Made by a program: the position numbers and the translations under genes
The notes under the pieces: model-generated
The model's database searches: none
The model's input: only the letters and a program-made list of their open reading frames with translations
What the model was told of the DNA's origin: nothing
Assembly: GCA_029582265.1 (NCBI GenBank)
Contig: CM055816.1
Location: 20,703,843 to 20,767,842, forward strand
Direction: 5' to 3'
DNA: 64,000 nt
From: Zoroaster sp. YZ-2022
Lineage: Eukaryota; Echinodermata; Asteroidea; Forcipulatida; Zoroasteridae
Shown: positions 23,671 through 33,487 of the stretch, piece by piece
Numbering within the stretch: the first letter of the stretch is position 1
Layout: every line of letters begins with the position of its first letter

Positions 23671-24650
23671 GTAAGTACATAATGTGTGTTGTGTTTGATA
23701 TGCAAAGAATTACAGTGTAGCTTGAAAATATTGTATTGAATAAATTAAACATTTAAAAATAAATTGAGGCTTCTGTAGTTTATAAACAATCTAAGGAGTT
23801 TTCGGGTACCTTATATGCAACGCTGTGAAACTGCATATACTCCTTTGGAGTGAAGTGGTTTTGAGAATTTTTTTATATTTGACATTCCAGTCAGTATATT
23901 CTGAGAATGCTTATACCCAATTTGAACTTTTTACAGCAGTGGTAACACCAGCCCTGTAGTTCATGGGCATTCCAGCAAGATTTACTCTTTCATGCTTTTA
24001 CACCTCAATGAGGAGCTGTCTCCTGATTCATGTTGAGAGCTGTTCAAAAGCATAGTGGCAGTTCAACCACTGGTTTTTAGTTGTGACCCCCTTTTCTGCT
24101 ACATTGGAACTGGAGCTGTTGCGCTCACAAAACATCTGTTGAATATCATTTGCCTAAAAGACATAATTTGCCTAAAAGACATCGCACAATCTAATTGTAA
24201 AGTATTTTTTGGTTTTATGTTCTCATTGATATACAGTTATACTTTTATTTTTACAATAACTTGTGCTACATTATAGTTGCATTATATTTGAACATGGTTT
24301 TTATATTTACTGCACAAAATTGTAAGTTACTAAATGTACTTGCCACTAAGAAACCTGGAAACCTGGATTGCAAAAATGTATGTACTACTATTGTGTGTGT
24401 GTGTGTGTGGGGGGGTGCGCTTATTATCTCCGCCTTTGCTGTTGCAACCCAACTACTGGGGGGGGTGGGGTAATAAACAGATGTGGCATATATTCCTCGT
24501 GTCTACATTTGTTTTGGCTGTTTTGCCAACTTATTGCAATTTGAAGAGATTCACTGAAGCTGAACTTGTGGATATATTTAATTTACTTTTTTTACTTTAT
24601 AGTTATTATGTTTTATTAATGTACTTTTATTCAAACCAAAGAACAAGATT

Positions 24651-24834
24651 TTGTATTACGGGTTATACCTCGTTGAGGTATCATGCAGCTTTAAAAGTTT
24701 TTATTTTTATTTTTATTTTTTTTTATAGATACCGGTATGTGATGTATGACACATCACATATCTAATTAAAAAAAATTAAAAAATACACTTTTAAAGCTGC
24801 ATGATACCTCAACGAGGTGTAACCCGTAATACAA
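24651..24834. repeat. Foldback element with 48-bp arms
   Basis: Left arm 24,651-24,698 (TTGTATTACGGGTTATACCT...) and right arm 24,787-24,834 are near-perfect inverted repeats. They enclose about 88 bp of AT-rich sequence with a smaller palindrome (GATGTATGACACATC). It is most likely a MITE nested in the larger transposon; no clear target duplication was seen. Confidence 0.8.
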
Positions 24835-25800
24835 GGTCTTTGTGAAGATGCAATGTATTCAAACTTTCTTTTAAGAGTATACACATTTTGTTACACAGTT
24901 AAGTCAAGGTAAAACCCGATTACATTGAAATAAATATTTTTGACAAAATTATATGATTTAATTTGCTTAATTTCTTTTGTTTTTACATGAAATGAAGCCT
25001 TAGTCGTGTGACTAATGTGATTAGTCATCACTTTGAATGACTAATTGCAAAAGTCAGATGACTAGCGTTTAGTCATTTCAGACGTTTTTGGATTTAGTCA
25101 GATGACTAATTAAAATAAGTCACATTTGACTAATATTTGTCTTGTATTTGACTAATTAATGTTAGTCATCTGGCTTGTCTGACTAATTTGTATTAGTCAT
25201 TTCAGACGTAGGGCAGGACTAATTTTTATTAGTCAAAATGACTAATTTATGTTTACAGTGTAGTATAAACATGAAGACACACTAGTAGCTACAAAACACT
25301 TATTTAACACAAAAACTGGAGAGCTGCTATGAATAGCTGCTTGTTAGGCGCTCACACATTGTCAGGTTACCAGACACTAATACCTCAAGTCACCTACGCA
25401 CCACCCCACACATAACAATCGCCTCACAATCCAAGGTTACCAGACACTAACACCCCAACCGACCTACACCCCACCCAACCCATAAAAATCTCCCTCACAA
25501 TCCAAGGTTACCAGACACTAACACCTCAACCCACCTACGCACCACCCCACACATAACAATCCCCTCACAATCCAAGGTTACCAGACACTAACAACCCAAA
25601 TCACCTACACCCCACCCCACCTACACCCCATCCCACCTACACCCCCACCCTATCTACACCCCACACAACCATAAAAATCTCCCTCACAATCCAAGTTTAC
25701 CAGACACTAACACACCAACCCACCTACGCCCCACCGCACCCACAAAAACCCCTTCACAATACAAGGCTACCAAACAATAACACCACAACCCACCTACACG

Positions 25801-27232
25801 TGGGTAGGCACTTGACCTGCCCCATACCAAAAACACAAAGTAATGTAAATTAAACTGAGTAAGACTCAAAACCATGTGACACAAATATAAATGCTGAATT
25901 AATAATATAAAATTACCTGAACAGAAGATCGTGCCTACACAGCTTGGATACAAAATCTGTTATTAAATTCATTATGTTAAGTCCTTGTTTTTGGTGTAAT
26001 TTTACAGAAATTTTTTACAATTGCATGGGTATTTCATATGAACATTGATAATTTCCTCTTACAAAGGAAAAAGTAATCGACAATCCTTAAAACCATACTT
26101 TCACGACTAGGTTGAGAAATGTGTTTAAAGCCAACAAAAAGTCTCTGGTTTCTGTCTCCGCGCTCGTCGCCTCAGACCCGCGTGTCGGCATTTAAAAAAA
26201 AAAATTATGAAACGATGTCCAATTGCAGCCAAAATTGCTGGATCGATTGGAATTTTGACGTGCTCATTTAAGCGACTTTTTTCACATAGGGGTATGAACG
26301 TTTGCCCGATTTGTGAGGCCTCTCTTATCTACAATACTTTGTATATGGGAAATTTGGTCGCCGCGTATACCTGTATGTCCCTGTTTGGTGGGGGGGGGGG
26401 GGGAGCGCGTTACCGCACCGATTTTGAAACCGACCGATGACCAGAAACCGGAGACTATTTTTGTGTGTGTTTGCTTTTCTTTCCAATGAAACGAAATTTG
26501 TCTTTTTGCCGTTGTTTTTCAACATGATAAATGCCTGAGTTTGTGCCTGATAAAACCCAAAATTATACAATCAGGAAAAATCGCATCAGAGGTCAAATCC
26601 ATTATGAACATGGGGGAGGGGCGGCCAATTCAGGCGAACGCACAGCGCAAAGCCAACACGGTATGGGATCATAAACATGTAAAGTGTTCCTATTTATTAG
26701 AGGGTACAGTGAAGTCGGCAAAATATTGGGGAATAGACACAATCGGCGACTCCGAGCTAGTCGTGGTCATGTGATGTATAGTGGGTACAAAATAACATCA
26801 AACCAGCAGTGCGCTGCGTATAAACATAGGGAGCTCCATGGGTGATTTTAAAACAATGCCCCATTGATAGCTGAATGGCAAGGGAAGACAAACTAAATCT
26901 TCAAAATCATGTTATATTCATTCTAGAATCTCTGTGCAATTTAGGCTCTGGAATTCACATAATGCTTTGTGACTTTGTCAAAGTCGTAAGAGACTGGCGT
27001 ACTACTATGTTGTATTTACTAACAGTCGTTTTCCCGGTTTCGGATTTTCCCGGTTCTGGATAGCTGCAAATTAAAGAAATGTGTTTAATCCATATCGCTT
27101 CAGATAGAAAATTGATACTTTACTGAGATGAGGAATAACTAATGAACTATCTAATGTGTAATTTTCATCCACTAAACTGCGACCGTTGTGAAGATATCGA
27201 TCATTTAGTGACGCAAACTCGGTTGAACCCAG
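25801..27232. other. Non-coding DNA left of the gap
   Basis: I see no supported gene. It contains a possible 330-bp inverted-repeat element (26,135-26,463), a G run at 26,391-26,403, and a minus-strand open frame of about 53 codons (27,071-27,232) that enters the gap and cannot be identified. A 40-nt segment at 25,918-25,957 has splice-like ends on the minus strand but is too short to call. Confidence 0.4.
26135..26463. mobile_element. Possible MITE with imperfect terminal inverted repeats
   Basis: Left end CAAAAAGTCTCTGGTTTCTG and right end (reverse complement CAAAAATAGTCTCCGGTTTC) are similar inverted sequences about 330 bp apart. No target duplication was confirmed. Confidence 0.35.
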
Positions 27233-27732
27233 NNNNNNNNNNNNNNNNNNNNNNNNNNNNNNNNNNNNNNNNNNNNNNNNNNNNNNNNNNNNNNNNNNNN
27301 NNNNNNNNNNNNNNNNNNNNNNNNNNNNNNNNNNNNNNNNNNNNNNNNNNNNNNNNNNNNNNNNNNNNNNNNNNNNNNNNNNNNNNNNNNNNNNNNNNNN
27401 NNNNNNNNNNNNNNNNNNNNNNNNNNNNNNNNNNNNNNNNNNNNNNNNNNNNNNNNNNNNNNNNNNNNNNNNNNNNNNNNNNNNNNNNNNNNNNNNNNNN
27501 NNNNNNNNNNNNNNNNNNNNNNNNNNNNNNNNNNNNNNNNNNNNNNNNNNNNNNNNNNNNNNNNNNNNNNNNNNNNNNNNNNNNNNNNNNNNNNNNNNNN
27601 NNNNNNNNNNNNNNNNNNNNNNNNNNNNNNNNNNNNNNNNNNNNNNNNNNNNNNNNNNNNNNNNNNNNNNNNNNNNNNNNNNNNNNNNNNNNNNNNNNNN
27701 NNNNNNNNNNNNNNNNNNNNNNNNNNNNNNNN
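27233..27732. other. Assembly gap (500 N)
   Basis: An unbroken run of exactly 500 N, a conventional placeholder size. It hides the left edge of the Polinton and the start of its leftmost plus-strand gene. Confidence 1.
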
Positions 27733-28138
27733 AATCTTTCACAATATCAAGATAATTTAAATACGCTCGATCGCGTTAACTTTGCTGTCGGAGAAAATTT
27801 ATACTTCATGCCGTCTGACATGAATATGAAAATAGGTACGATAGTCGGATACAATAATAATATTCAAATCGCAGCGTCTGATTTATCGTTAGGATCGAAT
27901 CAAGACATGAATTCAGAACCTGTTCCACCACCCTCAGATACTCAAGTTAAATTAGCATCTGTTGTAGATGATCTTCAAATCACAATCAACATCTATTGAT
28001 CTATCGACTCCATCAACATCTATTGATCTATCGTCCCCATCAACATCTATCGAGGCTGAAGACGCATCTGTTGTAGATGATGCTGTCGCAACTGATGTAT
28101 CTGCAACTGCTACCGCAACTCACCAAGAAGAAAAATAG
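27733..28138 (+). pseudogene. Unidentified Polinton gene, C-terminal part
   Basis: A plus-strand frame comes out of the gap (NLSQYQDNLN...), shifts near 27,975 and ends at a TAG after HQEEK (about 28,138). The tail holds a short Ser/Thr/Pro-rich repeat (LSTPSTSID, LSSPSTSIE). A penton or other minor virion protein is possible given its place in the element, but I see no diagnostic motif. Confidence 0.4.
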
Positions 28139-28144
28139 CCATTA

Positions 28145-28204
28145 ATGTTTGGTTTTGCTATACTCGGTGGACTAGGTGTAATGATTTACGAGTTGTTGAC
28201 TTAA
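28145..28204 (+). CDS. Possible 19-aa hydrophobic mini-ORF
   Basis: ATG at 28,145, seven bases after the preceding stop codon, encoding MFGFAILGGLGVMIYELLT, a single Gly-rich hydrophobic segment. Tight spacing behind the upstream frame suggests a small membrane peptide or a leftover of a larger protein. No recognisable family. Confidence 0.25.
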   Translation: MFGFAILGGLGVMIYELLT

Positions 28205-28381
28205 CGTTGATTCTGTATATAAGTTAAAATTGAAAATCCGACCCCGGTTAAGGTTAGCCACACGTATTCTGCCGCATGTCACCACGACGCTCGCAGCTGT
28301 TTCAAATAACCAATTTATCACCGATCCGATAATACCCGGTAAAGCGGCTAAAGCTTTTTTCTCCAAAGATTCTTTTAACAT
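28172..28381 (-). pseudogene. Small hydrophobic virion-type protein (Polinton)
   Basis: Minus-strand frame from ATG at 28,381 beginning MLKESLEKKALAALPGIIGS, with a hydrophobic segment (GIIGSVINWLFETAASVVV) and a basic tail. This short amphipathic/hydrophobic pattern recurs in Polinton-type elements next to capsid genes. The sequence after VVVTCG looks frameshifted. Upstream on the same strand (about 28,390-28,520) lies a Pro/Lys-rich coding-like stretch (NPNPTIKPKPSDGG) that may belong to the preceding gene. Confidence 0.5.
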
Positions 28382-28718
28382 ATTCAAGCTATTGTTTTAA
28401 GCTTGTTTGTATCCGCTCTTTTACACCACCATCGCTAGGTTTGGGTTTGATTGTAGGGTTTGGGTTTAGGGTTTGGGTTTAGGTGGTTTGGTCTTGGGTG
28501 TAGTTTGAGTGTAGCTAGTTTTACAACATCTACGATCTTACTGAGTGATTAAAGCGATTGTTTCCGTTAGTAGTTGCCGTTAATACGGTAAATATAGCTA
28601 TACCTTTGTTCTTTAAATAATTTTTAGATTTTTTTCGCTCAACTTGAGAGGTTTCTTCTTTAATTTATATAACGTTTCTTTTATTCTGTTGCGTTGACTA
28701 CTACTCTCGTCATGTAGA

Positions 28719-29189
28719 TCATATAATATTTCTAATCACTTCTATAAGGTCTAGTAGTTCAGGCTCTCGATTACGAAGTTCTTCCGTAGCATTTTCATCT
28801 CCTATCTCGTTTTCAGCGATTCTTTGTCTAATTTCGGCTAATTCTCCGTTTCGTGAATTCAATTTAGCTTCAAAAATATAATTTTGACCTCGCGTTTTTT
28901 CTATAAGTTCTAAGCCACCCACTATTTCACGCCATAAATTATCTTCTTTTCGAGTTGACGCGGTAGATCACTAATCCTGCGAGAAATTCTTCGAGCTATT
29001 GTATCATCTTTGCTGTTGTTGGAATTTTCAATATCATTATAATCATATTCTAAAGAATCTTGATCTTGATTTTCTCTCGTTCTTGTTGCAGCAGTGGAGT
29101 TAATTGAAAGATTATTAAAATCTTGTAGTTGATCTGGATCTAGTTCTTGTTGATTATCAACAAAATCTTGTAGTTGATCTAGTTCGGAA
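28719..29189 (-). pseudogene. Acidic coiled-coil Polinton protein, C-terminal part
   Basis: Two minus-strand frames (28,922-29,189 and 28,719-28,922) separated by a frameshift near 28,920. Gln/Asp-rich repeats (QLQDFVDNQQELD and DQLQDFNNLS), then ARRISRRISDLPRQLEKK and a Glu-rich helical end (GELAEIRQRIAENEIGDENA) ending at 28,719. The N-terminal half lies beyond the inserted Penelope-like element at 32,400-32,991. A virion or scaffold role is inferred only from its location. Confidence 0.6.
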
Positions 29190-29341
29190 GTTGCCCGAAT
29201 TTGGTTCCCTTGAACCTTTCTCACTTAACGAAGGTTGAGATACGATTGTGCGATACGGTTCTTTTCAGAACCTGTATCTCAGCACTTCACGTTAGTTGGA
29301 GATAAAGCACACATGGTGTTACCGCAAACCGAAACGATATC
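29190..29341 (+). repeat. Penelope-like element, left terminal direct repeat
   Basis: About 150 bp, matching 32,254-32,399 with a few indels. Contains GGTTGAGATACGATTGTGCG and CACATGGTGTTACC. Confidence 0.85.
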
Positions 29342-29775
29342 GATATTCCACCATGCAAAGCCTCAAAACTTATATCAGAACGCTCTACGGTGAGCGCACT
29401 AACAGAGCTTGTCAAGTTATATCAACGCTCTTGTACTCAGACGTTGTAAGCTCGTCAATGACCTGACATTTCTGAAGAAGGATGCCGAGATGCAAACGTG
29501 GTCCCGAAGGGCCTCCGCCTGAGACCCTATCCGAAATAACAATTCTGCTCGAATCATACATACAGCTGAGTAAAGCTCTCTCTCCGAAAACAGATTGCCT
29601 CCACCCGTTGTTTGCCTATCCCGTACCGATGATGAAATCTGAGAGAAGCAGAGCTAGTCTCCGTAAGACTATATGCTCTGACAACCGATTACACGACAAG
29701 ATATCCGCCCTCAGCGGATAAGTCCTTATCGTTTACCTTCGAATCCACTAGAAAGAAGCAAATCCACCGTAGAAT

Positions 29776-31840
29776 TTGAACGCCCTTGCATCCACACGCA
29801 CAATGGCAGGACGAAAAAGCACGCCGTTACCACAAACGTCCAACAAAGGGAACATGAAAAGAAGGGAAAAGGTCCAAGCCCCCGTCGTTAACCTCGGCCG
29901 AGGCCACACATCTCCAAATAACCAGCAGGACAAAAGAAGGGTAAACCGTTGCCACTTGGACGTCCAACAAAGGGAACATATAAAAGAAGGGAAAGGTTAA
30001 CCCCGCTCGTTAACTTCAGCCAACGCCAACTATCCTCACACGGAAACCAAGTGTGTCTTAGCCTTGAGGAATGAATTTTGCCACCGCCCCCAAAAAAGAT
30101 TCCCGTGGAAGAATTCATACCCTGGTCTATTGAAACCTTCCATCAGCTCGAGAAACAAAAAGGCCAGACGATATCCGTATTCAGATACACCAGGATCTTA
30201 AAAACGTGAAGCCCCCGAAATCCAATATCACAAGAACTGGAATATCAGGCTGTCAATAACCTCCGTAATGACTTCCTTCGATACACATTCTAAAAAGGCA
30301 GACAAGGGTAATGCCACAGTAGTGATGGACCGCTCAGAATACGATCAGAAGGTTCAGGATATCCTCGACACGGATACTACACCGCCTCAAAAAAGAACCC
30401 GATTCCGTTAGCAGAAAGGAAAGTCGCCGCAAAACTTCTCTTCCTTAAAACCCGGAGCACCAGCCTTACCCAAAAGCACTATACAGGCACCTCCGTCCGT
30501 CCAGCTCAAAATGCCCAAAGATTCTTTGGCCTGCAAAGATTCATAAACCAGACAGACCGCTCCGACCGATTGTCTCATCCCGAGGTTCCCCACGTATAAC
30601 CTCGCCCAACACTTACACCCACCTCGTGGGTAAGACGCCCCACCATGTACCCAATTCAGCAGGGTTTATCCAACATCATAAAGGGATAACAATATTGCAG
30701 CCTCTCCGACACGCTGGTGAGTTTTGACGTCAGAGTCATTATTCACCAATGTACCAGAGCAGACGAGGCTATCCTCTCGTAACCAAGTCGATACTCGAGA
30801 ACATGATAGCACGCTCCCGGAACGAACCAGCCTAACGCCAGATCAAATCGTGAATCTACTTTCATTATGTTGTGAAATCCACATACTTCCAATGGAGAGA
30901 GACTTACTATCAACAGTCTTTGGGCACTCCAATGGGATCCCCGATATCCCCGGTCCTGGCAAACATCTTCATGGAAGATTTCGAACAGAAAGCCCTCGAG
31001 ACGGCACGATACAAACCCAAACTATGGCTTCGATACGTAGATGATACTTTCATCATTTGGCAGCACGGTTCCGACAAACTGAGTGACTTCCTCGGTCACC
31101 TCAACCAGCAACATCCAAGCATTCAATTCACCATGGAAACTGAGACATCCGACTCGTTGCCTTTCCTTGATGTACTCATTTCCAAACGGGTTGATGGCTC
31201 ACTTGGGCATTCGGTTTACAGAAAACCCACACACACAGACCGCTACCTAAATGCCCGGTCGTTCCACCCACCATCCGTGAAATCCTCCGTGAATCGCACC
31301 TACTTCGAAGGGCACACACTATCAGTGATAAAGAGCACTTGCCATCGAGTTGAAACATCTTAACGCCGTGTTAAGAGACAATGGGTACAGACCTGATAAG
31401 CAAGTTCCTCCCGAATAGGAACGCTCCACGATCCTCTGATGCAACCGAAAACCCATTGCCGTGCTACCGTACATCGGCCACACTTCACACAAGATTCAGC
31501 GTATCCTGGGGAAGCTGACATTAAGGTCTACCGGACTCGAAACAAGTTGGAAACGAAGTTACACACCCACAAGGACAGACATGATCCCAGCCGTCAAGCT
31601 GGGGTTTACCGAATTCCTTGCACTTGTGGGAAAGTGTACATTGGCGAGACCGGCAGAGACCTTACGACCAGGATCAAGGAACACAAGGCCCACGGCCGCA
31701 GAGGGAATGTGACAAATCTGCGATCATCAAACACTCCACCGATTTGGACCATATCATTGACTGGCAGAATGCAAAGATCATAGCCCCGGAAAAGCACTGG
31801 TACACCCGTCGTATCAGAGAGGCTATTGAGATTCATAAAC
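29776..31840 (+). pseudogene. Penelope-like RT/GIY-YIG protein
   Basis: The RT portion includes GSPISPVLANIFMEDFEQKA (about 30,936-30,995) and a YVDDTF catalytic block at 31,034-31,051, then a LPFLDVLISK / YRKPTHTDRYLNARS region typical of Penelope-like RT. After further frameshifts the endonuclease shows VYRIPCTCGKVYIGETGR (about 31,602-31,655), the GIY-YIG core with a conserved Arg, then RIKEHKAHGR. Many frame breaks (before 30,720, near 30,870, 31,360 and 31,620) make it non-functional as written. The N-terminal region 29,776-30,700 is only weakly readable. Confidence 0.85.
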
Positions 31841-32253
31841 ATGACACTGTCCCCAGGACATCGGCTATTTCATCAGCAACATTTGGCATTCAATCCTACC
31901 ATCCACCAACACCCACACCCCACTGTCAACTGATACGCCTCAGCGAGCAGGCAACTCACACACAGCAGGAAACACACACAACAAGAACAATGCCACGGTG
32001 GCAACCAATCACAACACATCACACAACAGTAGCACCAATCGGAAACACTTCCCATTCTACACATAATCAGCAAATACTACTTAAGGGTTGCATCGGCAAA
32101 CCTCTTCATTCTCCTGAAGAAGATTAGAGCAGGCTAATCGAAACGTTGAGAATAACCCGTGAAGTCCCTTGGTTCTCCCTGAACCTAACCTGTGAAGTCC
32201 CCATGGTTCTCCCTGAACCATATTTCACTTAGCGACAGTAGAGAAAAAGCAGA

Positions 32254-32399
32254 GTTGCCCGAAATTGGTTCTCCCTTGAACCTTTCTCAATTAACGAAGG
32301 TTGAGATACGATTGTGCGATACGGTTCTTTTCAGAACCTGTATCTCAACTTCACGTTAGTTGAGATAAACACATGGTGTTACCAAACCGAAACGATATC
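32254..32399 (+). repeat. Penelope-like element, right terminal direct repeat
   Basis: Partner of 29,190-29,341. It is slightly shorter through small indels and ends at GATATC, directly against the resumed Polinton gene. Confidence 0.85.
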
Positions 32400-32991
32400 T
32401 TCTAGTTCTTGTTGTTGATCTGGTTTTGAAGCCGGCTGTGTTGGTGGAATTGGTAACTCTCGCCTTCCTTCTCCACGAAGAGGTGTTCTATCTCTAACAA
32501 TTGATGGTAAATTTAGCTCTATTGAAGCTCTACTTATTTTTTTAAATCTATATCAGAAGATATTGCTTTTAATCCCAAAATATCATCTATAAGAAATTGG
32601 CCATATTGTCCTTTGAGAGTAGATATTATTAAAAATCTTCTCGATTCTTTTAGGTTACTTAATCGTATTTGATCACCGTTTTGGCGTATAAAACCAAAGG
32701 ACTGAGTGTCTGTACTTAAATCTATTATAGTTTTTCAACGTTAGGATAGCCGTTATCTCTGTAAAATCTATCAACAGCATCATAGACATTATTGAAAAGG
32801 GGTCTTCTAGTAAAAGACGTTTCATCAACTTGCTCTCTTTCTCTTTCTCTTTCTCTTTCTCTTTCTAATTCTAATCTTTCTCTTTCTCTTTCATCATCAT
32901 TATATTCGTTATTAGCATCTTGAAAATCATCATAGTCATCACCACGATGGTAGTCTAAATCTTCCATCGGTATATCACCTCCTTCTGCCAT
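32400..32991 (-). pseudogene. Acidic coiled-coil Polinton protein, N-terminal part
   Basis: Starts at ATG 32,991 with MAEGGDIPMEDLDYHRGDDY, passes through an Arg-Glu repeat (alternating RE, about 32,825-32,865) and reaches VYDAVDRFYRDNGYPNVEKL before a frameshift near 32,727. A second segment (GDQIRLSNLKESRRFLIIST and GQYGQFLIDDILGL) and a Pro-rich segment (RRELPIPPTQPASKP) follow in other frames. The gene then breaks at the Penelope-like insertion and resumes at 29,189. Family unknown; the upstream AAAAAGATATAAAC is TATA-like. Confidence 0.6.
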
Positions 32992-33002
32992 TTACAATTA
33001 GT

Positions 33003-33430
33003 TTATATCTTTTTAAATAATTTATTAGTCGCGTACCCTACTAAACTCATGCCTAAAATGATAATATGATTTAACGAGTTTTTTTTTTCTTGGCTTTCAA
33101 CGTAAAAATCTTCTAGTTTAGGTTCGTACTGTAAGTTCTGTGGTAAATCAAATTGTTCACATATAATATTCATTCATCGCTTCGTTAATGTTATTAAAAG
33201 TTTTGTAGCGTTCGATTCTTTTGCCAGTCGTTCGTTTAAATAATCTAGATATTTTGAACGCTTTTAGCAAATTTGTCTCTGTCTCTACTAAGTTGTTCTA
33301 GCGCTAAATCGTGCCTCTTTCGTTCTTCTTCAGCATCGCTAGAACGAAATCTAGAAAATAAAATAATTGATCCGCTAAAAGCTAACGCGTTTACTATGGC
33401 ACCACCGATCATCATTCCTATCGACACCAT
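33003..33430 (-). pseudogene. Polinton membrane/coiled-coil virion-type protein
   Basis: Starts at ATG 33,430 with a transmembrane segment (MVSIGMMIGGAIVNALAFSG) followed by a charged helix (EEERKRHDLALEQLSRDRDK). The 61-codon frame ends at 33,245, but coding-like sequence continues in other frames (about 33,005-33,240), including an Asp-Phe-Tyr stretch and a second hydrophobic segment (NHIIILGMSLVGYATNKLFK), stopping at 33,003. The pattern of N-terminal membrane anchor, helix and C-terminal membrane anchor is one I associate with Polinton-type elements. It starts divergently from the capsid gene, with 57 bp between the two start codons. Confidence 0.65.
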
Positions 33431-33468
33431 GTTTATAATTTTATTTTTATTTTAAAAATTAAAAAAAT

Positions 33469-33487
33469 ATTGTCTATCCTATAAAAT
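33469..33487 (+). promoter_or_regulatory. Candidate Polinton promoter motif before the capsid gene
   Basis: ATTGTCTATCCTATAAAAT directly abuts the capsid ATG at 33,488 and is preceded by an A-rich run. The same string, with one change, precedes the 82-aa gene (37,303-37,321), and a looser form precedes the 36,823 gene. Repetition at start codons suggests an element-encoded or host-recognised promoter with a TATA-like box and a very short leader. Confidence 0.6.

Larger units (their letters stand above)
21373..25260. mobile_element. CACTG-ended DNA transposon carrying spliced gene pieces (TA target duplication)
   Basis: Comparison with the empty site at 20,532-20,540 shows a 2-bp TA duplication (21,371-21,372 and 25,261-25,262) and element ends CACTGTAAACATAA / TTATGTTTACAGTG. 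The terminal inverted repeat is about 25 bp with one mismatch. Both subterminal zones (about 21,387-21,540 and 24,997-25,250) are crowded with TTAGTCA/TGACTAA motifs in both orientations. CACTR ends with subterminal repeats fit CMC/EnSpm-type elements, whereas a TA target fits Tc1/mariner or Mirage, so the superfamily is open. No transposase is recognisable in 3.9 kb, so it is probably non-autonomous. Confidence 0.8.
20996..25800 (-). repeat. CR1 5' region with minisatellite, second copy, split by a DNA element
   Basis: Matches 20,165 onwards, with the transposon 21,373-25,260 inserted after CCACTA. The minisatellite continues at about 25,360-25,800 with the same CCAGACACTAAC and CCACACATAACAATC units. 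The unbroken first copy serves as the empty-site reference. Confidence 0.85.
29190..32399 (+). mobile_element. Penelope-like element with terminal direct repeats
   Basis: Inserted into the acidic Polinton gene. Direct repeats of about 150 bp flank it (29,190-29,341 and 32,254-32,399; both start GTTGCCCGAA and end AACGATATC), the pseudo-LTR arrangement known for Penelope-like elements. TCTAGTTC at 29,178-29,185 and 32,401-32,408 may be an 8-bp target duplication, although the host gene has internal repeats of the same phrase. The interior encodes RT plus GIY-YIG endonuclease on the plus strand. Confidence 0.85.

Noticed and set aside
25918..25957. 40-nt minus-strand segment with AACAG acceptor and CAG|GTAATT donor, resembling a shrunken EGF exon
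   Set aside because: Too short and without the cysteine pattern; probably chance splice-like ends.
26875..27063. Plus-strand 62-codon frame
   Set aside because: No codon-bias, homology or splice support; length expected by chance.
28440..28490. TTTAGGG/TTTGGG repeats resembling telomeric DNA
   Set aside because: Short and irregular. On the minus strand it reads as a Pro/Asn/Lys-rich coding-like stretch next to a Polinton gene.
32820..32870. Arg-Glu repeat as simple-sequence noise only
   Set aside because: It is a low-complexity tract, but it lies in frame inside a longer acidic ORF with non-repetitive sequence on both sides, so I kept it as part of that gene.
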